Positions 1 through 5,160 of a stretch of 6,881 bases of DNA are shown here, piece by piece. The notes beneath the pieces are model-generated. The model was not told the DNA's origin and did not search any database. It saw only the letters and a list, made by a program, of their open reading frames with translations. Source of the DNA: an uncultured Chlamydiaceae bacterium (GTDB taxonomy: Bacteria; Chlamydiota; Chlamydiia; Chlamydiales; Parachlamydiaceae); assembly GCA_945957185.1 (NCBI GenBank), contig CAMFKA010000115.1, positions 1 through 6,881 on the forward strand, written 5' to 3'. Each line of letters opens with the position of its first letter. Positions within the stretch are counted from its first letter, which is position 1. Made by a program: the position numbers and the translations under genes.

Positions 1-950
1 AGCCCTGCTGCGATTGGGTGGGAGAAGGTGGCGCCGGACACTATGTGAAAATGGTGCATAATGGAATCGAATACGGCGATATGCAGCTGATTTGCGAATC
101 GTATGATTTGTTGGAAAAAGGGCTTTCTCTGACTTCTGAAGAACTCCATACCGTCTTTAAAAGCTGGAATGAAAGAGAGCTCAATAGCTATCTCATTGAA
201 ATCACAAGCCATATTTTTGCCACAAAAGACACCGATGGCGCCCCGTTGATCAATAAAATTTTGGATGTCGCGGGTCAAAAAGGAACAGGAAAATGGACTG
301 TTGAAGATGCGTTAGAAATGGGAATGCCTTTGACGTTGATTTCTGAAGCAGTTTTTGCAAGATGTCTTTCCGCAATTAAACCGGAAAGAGTTATCGCTGC
401 CAAAGTGTTGAAAGGACCCTCTCCGAAAATTGACAAAGAAAAAAACACATTCATCGGACAAGTTGAGCAAGCACTTTACGCCTCAAAGATGATCAGCTAC
501 GCGCAAGGGTTTATGTTGATGCGGCAGGCCGCAAACGAGTACCACTGGAATCTCAACTACGGCGCAATCGCTTTGATGTGGAGGGGAGGTTGCATCATCC
601 GCAGCAGTTTCCTAGGAAAAATTAAAGAGGCTTACGATAAAAATCCGCAGCTGCAAAACCTGATTCTCGACCTTTATTTTACTGCTCAAATTGAAAAAGC
701 ACAGGTAGGTTGGCGTCAAGTTGTCGCAGCTGCCGCCATTTCCGGCATTCCTACTCCTTGTATAGGAACAGCCTTGGCGTTCTACGACGGTTACCGCAGC
801 GAAAGGCTGCCGGCGAACTTGTTGCAGGCACAACGTGACTATTTTGGAGCGCACACTTACGAAAGAATCGACCGTCCGCGAGGAGAATTTTTCCATACGA
901 ATTGGACGGGGACGGGAGGAAACGTAAGCTCGACCACATACAACGTTTAA
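1..950 (+). CDS. gnd: 6-phosphogluconate dehydrogenase, decarboxylating (5'-truncated)
   Basis: Cytoplasmic enzyme of the oxidative pentose phosphate pathway that converts 6-phosphogluconate and NADP+ to ribulose 5-phosphate, CO2 and NADPH. The reading frame is open from base 3 (PCCDWVGEGGAGHYVKM), so the gene enters from outside the window; the in-frame GTG at 18 lies inside a conserved stretch and is not the start. About 315 residues remain of a family norm near 470-480; the N-terminal NADP-binding Rossmann domain is missing. Visible active-site residues are the catalytic Lys (codon 48-50) with the following MVHNGIEYGD block carrying the catalytic Glu (69-71). The family signature ILDVAGQKGTGKW lies near 258-296. 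The C-terminus is the usual substrate-binding tail (AQRDYFGAHTYERID, then FFHTNWTG and SSTTYNV), so the 3' end is intact. Its stop codon is only 2 bp from the stop of the convergent antitoxin gene, and no terminator hairpin is visible between them. Confidence 0.97.
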   Translation, partial: PCCDWVGEGGAGHYVKMVHNGIEYGDMQLICESYDLLEKGLSLTSEELHTVFKSWNERELNSYLIEITSHIFATKDTDGAPLINKILDVAGQKGTGKWTVEDALEMGMPLTLISEAVFARCLSAIKPERVIAAKVLKGPSPKIDKEKNTFIGQVEQALYASKMISYAQGFMLMRQAANEYHWNLNYGAIALMWRGGCIIRSSFLGKIKEAYDKNPQLQNLILDLYFTAQIEKAQVGWRQVVAAAAISGIPTPCIGTALAFYDGYRSERLPANLLQAQRDYFGAHTYERIDRPRGEFFHTNWTGTGGNVSSTTYNV

Positions 951-952
951 CC

Positions 953-1327
953 TTAGTGGTGTGTTGCATACATGATTTTGGCTAAGGTCTTAATTGTTGG
1001 ATTTTTTCTTTTCAAAGATTGATATAAAGTCGATCTTGGCAAGTCCGCATCTTTAAGGAACTTAGATTTGTTTAAAGCATACAAGTGATCTTCAATGATC
1101 TCCATGACACCCTCAGGGTCGTTTTCTATAAGACACTGCATGATTGCAGAACCAATCAAATCAGGGTCTAACAGATTTGCAACAGGATTCATTTCTGTAA
1201 TGTTGGCGTCTTCTCTAATTGTGGTTTTGGAGGCCTCTTTTGTTCTCATATTAGTCGTATTTCGTTTAGGTCTTAGTAACTTTGAGGTAGATAGTCTTCG
1301 CTTTTGAGACGTCTTTACTTTGTCCAT
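953..1327 (-). CDS. higA: HigA-like antitoxin with C-terminal helix-turn-helix
   Basis: Predicted antitoxin of a type II toxin-antitoxin pair, 124 residues; expected to bind and neutralise the toxin encoded just upstream and to repress the operon through its DNA-binding domain. The C-terminal part (about residues 80-118, HLYALNKSKFLKDADLPRST then LYQSLKRKNPTIKTLAKIM) matches the compact HTH of the addiction-module antidote family, in which an LYxxL recognition helix is followed by NPT and a TLxKI helix. Residues 1-40 are strongly basic (many K/R) and look like an added, probably disordered tail. The start at 1327 is supported by AGGGGG at 1341-1336, 8 nt from the ATG. This puts the first 62 bp inside the toxin gene in another frame. 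A second Met (codon 1249-1247) would remove the overlap but has no SD. Toxin-first order is typical of HigBA. Specific activity is inferred from family and context. Confidence 0.85.
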   Translation of the reverse strand: MDKVKTSQKRRLSTSKLLRPKRNTTNMRTKEASKTTIREDANITEMNPVANLLDPDLIGSAIMQCLIENDPEGVMEIIEDHLYALNKSKFLKDADLPRSTLYQSLKRKNPTIKTLAKIMYATHH

Positions 1328-1595
1328 TTTTATTTCCCCCTAGTAGCAGCAAAATTTTTTTTTCTGGGATGTAAGCATAGTAAATACGTCTTCCATCATT
1401 CCAACGCAACTCCCATACTTTATCCTTTAATTCTCCCTTTTCGTAGAACGAGATCGATTTATGATCACCAAAATACTCTTCGTATTTTATCATCGAAAGT
1501 CTTTTGTTAATTTGAACTTGTGATCGCGGTGGTTCGTTGTTAATCCATTCGCTAAATTCGGGTGTTTGTAAGATGCGGTATCTATCGTGGTTCAT
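1266..1595 (-). CDS. higB: HigB/RelE-type toxin (phage Gp49-like killer protein)
   Basis: Predicted mRNA-cleaving toxin of the RelE/HigB superfamily, 109 residues from ATG 1595. What shows this: an N-terminal FSEWINN helix start (family pattern TxxFxxWL), then GDHKSISFYEKGELKDKVWELRW matching the GdxksvgxGvxElR core, then RIYYAYIPEKKILLLLGGNKNGQSKDVSKA, matching the RvYY, LLLGGxK and QxxDI end of the family. These last strands carry the basic and polar residues used for RNA cleavage in relatives. Start choice: a TTG at 1622 is in frame and adds nine residues, but it falls inside a perfect palindrome and has no well-spaced SD; ATG 1595 gives the normal family length. ATG 1595 also lacks a clear SD, so translation may be weak or the leader very short. 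The gene overlaps the downstream antitoxin by 62 bp, so the two are surely co-transcribed and probably translationally coupled. Confidence 0.88.
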   Translation of the reverse strand: MNHDRYRILQTPEFSEWINNEPPRSQVQINKRLSMIKYEEYFGDHKSISFYEKGELKDKVWELRWNDGRRIYYAYIPEKKILLLLGGNKNGQSKDVSKAKTIYLKVTKT

Positions 1596-1597
1596 AA

Positions 1598-1627
1598 CTA
1601 AATTGTCCGTTATAACGGACAATTTAG
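1598..1627. promoter_or_regulatory. Perfect 30-bp palindrome, likely toxin-antitoxin operator
   Basis: Arms CTAAATTGTCCGTTA (1598-1612) and TAACGGACAATTTAG (1613-1627) are exact reverse complements with no spacer. The palindrome ends 2 bp upstream of toxin ATG 1595. HigBA-type operons are generally repressed by the antitoxin or complex binding such a dyad at the promoter, so this is the expected operator. Its centre reads TATAAC on both strands and could itself be a -10 element (1614-1609 on the - strand). If so, the transcript would start only a few bases before the ATG. The symmetry is seen directly; binding by this antitoxin is inferred. Confidence 0.7.
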
Positions 1628-1666
1628 CAAGATAAATCTTACTCCTACCTAGGAAGCATTAAAGTC

Positions 1667-1708
1667 CAAATACCAATTCGTTAGATATTGGTAGATAATT
1701 GGTATTTG
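1667..1708. repeat. 42-bp repeat, copy A (downstream of fic, upstream of toxin)
   Basis: Runs from CAAATACCAATT (1667-1678) to AATTGGTATTTG (1697-1708); these 12-base ends are perfect inverted copies separated by 18 bases. An extra ATTGGTA (1687-1693) lies in the middle, in the same orientation as the right-hand one and 11 bp from it. The same 42 bp recurs at 3124-3165 with one change (T1700 versus C3157). Similarity stops exactly at the ends of the inverted arms. It could be a recombination or insertion scar, a small dispersed palindromic repeat, or an operator. It lies 17 bp past the fic stop; no T-tract follows on either strand, so it is not a standard terminator. Confidence 0.9.
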
Positions 1709-1724
1709 ATCAGAGGTTCAAGGC

Positions 1725-3068
1725 TTATTTTTTGATACGTTGAATTAATAAAGAGAGATTTTGCGGGGCCACATAAACATGAGTTTTTCCCTTTTTATGC
1801 ATTTCAAGTAGATTTTTATCGTGTAAGTCTTGTAGGTCATGTCTAGCGGTGTCATAAGCAATGCGGTGACTATTTCTATGTGCTTCTATCGTATAATGAG
1901 CACCCGGATGCCTTAAAGCGTGAGCTAACAACCCCTCCTGTCTATAATTAAAGTGTCCATCAGATCTGACTAAGGACTCCACTGTGTTCAGTTCATTTGC
2001 CTTTCGATTGACATAATTATGAAGAGACTTGATCGATTTACGTATCACATCAATTTGATGAATAATAAAATAGGTTAAATCGTTTTGGTCCGTTTCCGTG
2101 TAAAGAAAAGCTTCGCCATATTTAACCGGAGCTTTTAAAATAATTTCCGAAATCGAAATAAATTCAAAAAGCCAATATCCATGACGTAGCATAAACCAGT
2201 AAAACAACGCACGAGCTGTTCTACCATTTCCATCAACAAAAGGATGATCGTAGGCCAACCAAAAATGAAGAATAATCGCGCGAATTACCGGATGAATGAA
2301 TTGGGTTGGAGTCTTTCCGTTTGCAAAATCGCACATTGCCTCCAGCCTTTTATTTAGCTCATTAGCTTGTGGTGGATTATGCAATACATCTCCTGTCATA
2401 GCGTCTACAACAACAATCAATTCTTCTTCGGTTCTAAATCTTCCCGCGGCATCGGCTTTCTCTAAAGTTTCTTCCGTAATCATTTTATGAATTTCGAACA
2501 CTAGTTCTCTGGATAAGGGACGATCCTTCCACCTTCTGATTTGTTCCATGGTGTAAAAATTGTTTAATATCATTTGTTCGCTTTTATCTCTGGCCGGGCG
2601 ACCGGATCTCAACATTTCTTTAGCAACGCGACGAGTTGTCGAAGCTCCTTCAATCTGACTGGAAGTGATAGCCTCTTCTACAAGAGAGTGAACTATATAC
2701 TGATCGCGCGTATGAGGGTTGATAATGACTTCCGGTATTTCAATGGACCCTCCTGCTCCCAAGTCGATATGATGCAACTGCTCCAAAACGCTGTCTGTAA
2801 GGTTGTATGAGAAAAAATCTTTATTTTCTTTATCGTTTAACGGAATTGACTTCATTCCTATCATTCGATGCAGCTTGATTCCTGCCCACCATTCCTCGCT
2901 AGTTAAACCAATTGGAGGATTTATGTGTCTTAAAATATCCCAGTGTCTATATTTTCCTTCAGCTTCTGTCTTTTTTCCTTCTGTACGGATCAATTCAAAT
3001 TTTTGACGAGAATTAGGAATGTTAAAAATTTTATCGAAAAGATTGGGTGGCTTGCGGGGCATTTTCAT
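1725..3068 (-). CDS. fic: Fic family protein (predicted protein AMPylator, class II)
   Basis: Fic-domain enzyme, 447 residues from ATG 3068. Most Fic proteins transfer AMP from ATP to a hydroxyl side chain of a target protein. The complete active-site motif HPFVDGNGRTAR is at about residues 275-286, with the catalytic His first and the phosphate-binding GNGR intact, so the enzyme looks active. An inhibitory motif SSQIEG (136-141; pattern S/TxxxEG/N) precedes the Fic core in the same chain, which defines a self-inhibited class II Fic needing no separate antitoxin. GRFRT (about 209-213) is the usual preceding segment. Beyond the core, a helical stretch leads to a C-terminal region (about 385-445, TIEAHRNSHRIAYDTARHDL and HVYVAP) that resembles a winged helix. 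About the first 100 residues are not recognised. A GTG at 3080 is in frame, but its bases form the SD (AGGTGA, 3082-3077) placed 8 nt before ATG 3068, so the ATG is preferred. Target unknown; secretion into a host cannot be judged. Confidence 0.95.
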   Translation of the reverse strand: MKMPRKPPNLFDKIFNIPNSRQKFELIRTEGKKTEAEGKYRHWDILRHINPPIGLTSEEWWAGIKLHRMIGMKSIPLNDKENKDFFSYNLTDSVLEQLHHIDLGAGGSIEIPEVIINPHTRDQYIVHSLVEEAITSSQIEGASTTRRVAKEMLRSGRPARDKSEQMILNNFYTMEQIRRWKDRPLSRELVFEIHKMITEETLEKADAAGRFRTEEELIVVVDAMTGDVLHNPPQANELNKRLEAMCDFANGKTPTQFIHPVIRAIILHFWLAYDHPFVDGNGRTARALFYWFMLRHGYWLFEFISISEIILKAPVKYGEAFLYTETDQNDLTYFIIHQIDVIRKSIKSLHNYVNRKANELNTVESLVRSDGHFNYRQEGLLAHALRHPGAHYTIEAHRNSHRIAYDTARHDLQDLHDKNLLEMHKKGKTHVYVAPQNLSLLIQRIKK

Positions 3069-3096
3069 ATAATTTTTCACCTAAATGTTTGAATTC

Positions 3097-3126
3097 ATTG
3101 TAACACAATAGCCTCCGCAACGTCAA
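3097..3126 (-). promoter_or_regulatory. Predicted fic promoter
   Basis: On the - strand, TTGACG (3126-3121), an 18-bp spacer, then TACAAT (3102-3097), preceded by TG one base earlier (TGTTACAAT), an extended -10. Transcription would begin near 3090, about 20 bases before ATG 3068 and its SD. The first three bases of the -35 box are the last bases of repeat copy B, so anything bound to the repeat would be close to RNA polymerase. Pattern only, no experimental support. Confidence 0.6.
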
Positions 3127-3165
3127 ATACCAATTCGTTAGATATTGGTAGATAATCGGTATTTG
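3124..3165. repeat. 42-bp repeat, copy B (upstream of fic)
   Basis: Second copy of the repeat at 1667-1708, same orientation, 41 of 42 bases identical, starting positions 1457 bp apart and with fic between them. The single difference (C3157 in the right arm) leaves a G-U pair if the repeat is transcribed from the - strand but an A-C mismatch if from the + strand. Flanking bases of the two copies are unrelated. Half-sites here are TACCAAT 3128-3134, ATTGGTA 3144-3150 and ATCGGTA 3155-3161. It occupies the gap between the divergent fic and hdeD genes, next to the fic -35. Confidence 0.9.
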
Positions 3166-3218
3166 CAAAGACACGGCTGTCATTCTCTGCGATCTCGCTG
3201 GTTCAGTCGTTTAAATCG

Positions 3219-3246
3219 TTGACAAACTTCAAAAATTGGACATGAT
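3219..3246 (+). promoter_or_regulatory. Predicted hdeD promoter
   Basis: Consensus -35 TTGACA (3219-3224), 16-bp spacer, then CATGAT (3241-3246), which matches four of six -10 bases. A TATAGT at 3253-3258 is an alternative -10, but its best upstream partner (TTCAAA at 3228) is poor and too far away. The leader to ATG 3285 would be about 30 bases. The remainder of 3081-3284 (divergent intergenic) holds repeat copy B and the fic promoter and no gene. Confidence 0.45.
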
Positions 3247-3284
3247 GCGAGATATAGTGGAATATTTTAACAAGGGGTGTTGTT

Positions 3285-3863
3285 ATGGAGTCCGAAAAAC
3301 CAGATCTCGTCTTAGTACGCTCAGTCTTAGACGTTCAAACATTCAAAAAACATTGGGGTTGGTTCCTGGCATTCGGGATCTTGCTCGTCATTCTTGGAAT
3401 CATCGCTGCCGGAGCTTCCGTTTATACAACGTTTTTATCTGTTGTTCTCTTGGGAGCTCTCCTCGTCGTCGGCGGAATCACAAAAATTGGTTACGCTCTT
3501 TGGCTTCGTCGTTGGACAGGCTTCATTCCCACACTTTTAGTCGGTATTCTCTACGTCGTCGTCGGCGGATACACACTTTATCACCCAACAGCGTCGGCAA
3601 TTGCGATTACGTTGCTGATCGCGATTCTTTTTTTGATCAGCGGAATTTTCCGAGTGGCCAGTTCCTTGACTTTGCAATTCGAAAATTGGGGATGGGTGCT
3701 TTTTAGCGGTTTAGTTTCCATCGCATTAGGGTCTATGATTCTGTCCGAATGGCCAGAAAGTGGACTTTGGGTGTTGGGATTATTCGTCGGTATCGACTTG
3801 ATTTTCTCAGGGTGGACGTGGATATTCCTTTCTCTCGGAGCAAGAAATCTCCAAGTGAAATAA
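3285..3863 (+). CDS. hdeD: HdeD family (DUF308) membrane protein
   Basis: Small integral inner-membrane protein of 192 residues. After a polar N-terminus of about 22 residues it has six hydrophobic spans, roughly at 24-44, 47-67, 78-97, 103-123, 133-152 and 157-183, with repeated glycine-rich LGxxxxxxG-type helices such as FGILLVILGIIAAG and LISGIFRVASS. This size, span number and internal repetition are those of HdeD; the E. coli member belongs to the acid-fitness island and helps survival at high cell density in acid. The biochemical mechanism of the family is not established. The ATG at 3285 is set by AGGGG (3273-3277) at 7 nt. A transporter and an ammonia-lyase follow on the same strand, the transporter 46 bp away, so a shared stress or amino-acid role is possible. 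The longer overlapping ORF in another frame (3236-3706) is arginine- and serine-rich and is a shadow. Confidence 0.88.
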   Translation: MESEKPDLVLVRSVLDVQTFKKHWGWFLAFGILLVILGIIAAGASVYTTFLSVVLLGALLVVGGITKIGYALWLRRWTGFIPTLLVGILYVVVGGYTLYHPTASAIAITLLIAILFLISGIFRVASSLTLQFENWGWVLFSGLVSIALGSMILSEWPESGLWVLGLFVGIDLIFSGWTWIFLSLGARNLQVK

Positions 3864-3869
3864 TAAACC

Positions 3870-3878
3870 TGATATAAT
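3870..3878 (+). promoter_or_regulatory. Predicted extended -10 promoter for the transporter-lyase operon
   Basis: TGATATAAT (3870-3878) is a perfect extended -10: a TG dinucleotide, one base, then TATAAT. No good -35 lies 16-18 bp upstream, which extended -10 promoters tolerate. The predicted start near 3885 gives a leader of about 25 bases to TTG 3910, including its SD. This would allow transcription independent of hdeD, in addition to read-through from it, since no terminator is visible in the 46-bp gap. Confidence 0.5.
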
Positions 3879-3909
3879 TCCGCTTTGGTAGTCAAAAAAA
3901 GGAAATGAC

Positions 3910-5160
3910 TTGGAAGCGGATACTTATCAAAAGAAGACAACTTCCGCCTATATTTGGACTCACGTGTTGAACACCCCCTTCTGGGCGGTGTTCAACTTGT
4001 TGACCTTTATCTTGTACAAAGATCTTCAGGCGTCGCTTTTCCAAATCACCGTGATGATCATTGTCAAGCCTGCCAGCTCGCTCGTTGCCCTCTATTGGGG
4101 CGCCCACGTCAATCAAAGAAGAGATAGGCTGCGCGCAAATTTGGTTTGGGGCAGAATTCTGAGCCATATCCCATTTTTCTTTTTTCCTTTTGTTGATAAC
4201 GTCTGGTACTTTATTTTCTGTTTCGGGTTCTACATGGTTCTCGCAAGAGGGCAGGTGCCTGCGTGGATGGAAATTTTAAAGCAAAATGTTCCCGAAGGAA
4301 AAAGAGAAAGACTATTTTCTTATGTGTCTAGCTTTGGATACCTCGGCGGAGCCCTTATCCCTATCGTATTAGGGATGGTGATGGATGACTATCCCGATTC
4401 GTGGAGATGGCTTTTCCCTATCATCGCGCTGATATCAATGGCGGGAACATTTTATAAAATTGGAATTCCCATCCGCGACGAAATGTCCTCCATCCCTCCA
4501 AAATCGACTATTGGTCTCGGCACTGCTTTTATAAAGCCGTGGAAAGATGCCTGGAGACTACTTACTAATCGTCCCGACTTCGCAAGTTACCAAATCGGGT
4601 TCATGTTGGGAGGTACTGGGATGATTTTGATGCAACCGGCGTTGCCCGAATTTTTTATGAACGGCCTCAAATTAAGCTATACGGAACTCGCAGTTGCTAT
4701 GGCTTTGTTTAAAGGGATCGGATTCGCAGCCACATCGCCGTTTTGGGCGGAAAAATTGCGTAAAATCGATATCTATAAATTCAATTCCCAAGTGACCTTT
4801 CTCGCGTCGTTATTCCCCATTTTCCTTGTCTGCGCACAATTTTATTCTCCACTCATCTATATCGCCTACCTTTTTTATGGAATGATGCAAGCGGGCAGTG
4901 AAATGAGCTGGCACCTCTCTGGTCCTATTTTTTCTCGAGATGAAGACAGCTCCCTCTATAGCAATATTAATGTCTTGACCGTTGGGCTCCGCGGATGTAT
5001 TGTTCCCGCTCTGGGGTCATTGTTGCTGTTTGAGATGAGTCCCGTCTATGTTTTGTGCATCGGTGGCGCTTTATGCCTCTTATCAACAGCAAAAATGATC
5101 TCCTGTAGCCGTCAAAGGAGCGAACTATGCAAATTTCCATTGGATCAGACCACCAGCTAA
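3910..5160 (+). CDS. MFS transporter, likely for an amino acid
   Basis: Polytopic inner-membrane carrier of 416 residues with about twelve hydrophobic helices in two halves, split by a polar loop at roughly 183-222 (RDEMSSIPPKST to LLTNRPDFASY). A divergent form of the MFS loop 2-3 motif is visible at about 63-75 (WGAHVNQRRDRLR, from GxxxDRxGRR), and the matching loop in the second half reads FWAEKLRKIDIYK. The first helix begins near residue 12. The start is TTG: AAGGA (3899-3903) is 6 nt before it, an in-frame TAG lies at 3889, and the next Met (residue 49) is inside the membrane part; the nearby ATG at 3905 is out of frame. The 3' end overlaps the ammonia-lyase gene by 34 bp, so the natural guess is a carrier for that enzyme's substrate or product (histidine or urocanate). 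Substrate cannot be read from the sequence; sugar phosphates or other solutes remain possible. Confidence 0.9.
   Translation: MEADTYQKKTTSAYIWTHVLNTPFWAVFNLLTFILYKDLQASLFQITVMIIVKPASSLVALYWGAHVNQRRDRLRANLVWGRILSHIPFFFFPFVDNVWYFIFCFGFYMVLARGQVPAWMEILKQNVPEGKRERLFSYVSSFGYLGGALIPIVLGMVMDDYPDSWRWLFPIIALISMAGTFYKIGIPIRDEMSSIPPKSTIGLGTAFIKPWKDAWRLLTNRPDFASYQIGFMLGGTGMILMQPALPEFFMNGLKLSYTELAVAMALFKGIGFAATSPFWAEKLRKIDIYKFNSQVTFLASLFPIFLVCAQFYSPLIYIAYLFYGMMQAGSEMSWHLSGPIFSRDEDSSLYSNINVLTVGLRGCIVPALGSLLLFEMSPVYVLCIGGALCLLSTAKMISCSRQRSELCKFPLDQTTS
5114..5126 (+). promoter_or_regulatory. Strong Shine-Dalgarno inside the MFS gene for the lyase
   Basis: AAAGGAG (5114-5120) sits 6 nt before ATG 5127, within the last codons of the transporter gene. 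It fixes the lyase start and, with the 34-bp overlap, indicates coupled but independently efficient translation of the lyase. Confidence 0.8.

Noticed and set aside
18..20. GTG as the gnd start
   Set aside because: The conserved frame is open upstream to base 3 (PCCDW) and the Rossmann domain would be missing.
1095..1510. Two + strand ORFs (1095-1307 and 1304-1510)
   Set aside because: Both are antisense to the toxin-antitoxin genes, with no SD or recognisable domain.
1266..1622. Longer toxin starting at TTG 1622
   Set aside because: The nearest SD-like AGGAG is 19 nt away and the start sits in the palindrome; ATG 1595 gives the usual family length.
1725..3080. Fic starting at GTG 3080
   Set aside because: The GTG is part of the AGGTGA that serves as SD for ATG 3068, and no SD precedes the GTG.
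1667..3165. CRISPR or IS ends
   Set aside because: Only two repeat copies 1.4 kb apart with a gene between them, no short spacers, no cas or transposase gene, and no target duplication visible.
3236..3706. 156-codon ORF on the + strand
   Set aside because: It overlaps hdeD in another frame, is rich in Arg and Ser, and resembles no family; hdeD has the SD and the membrane-protein pattern.
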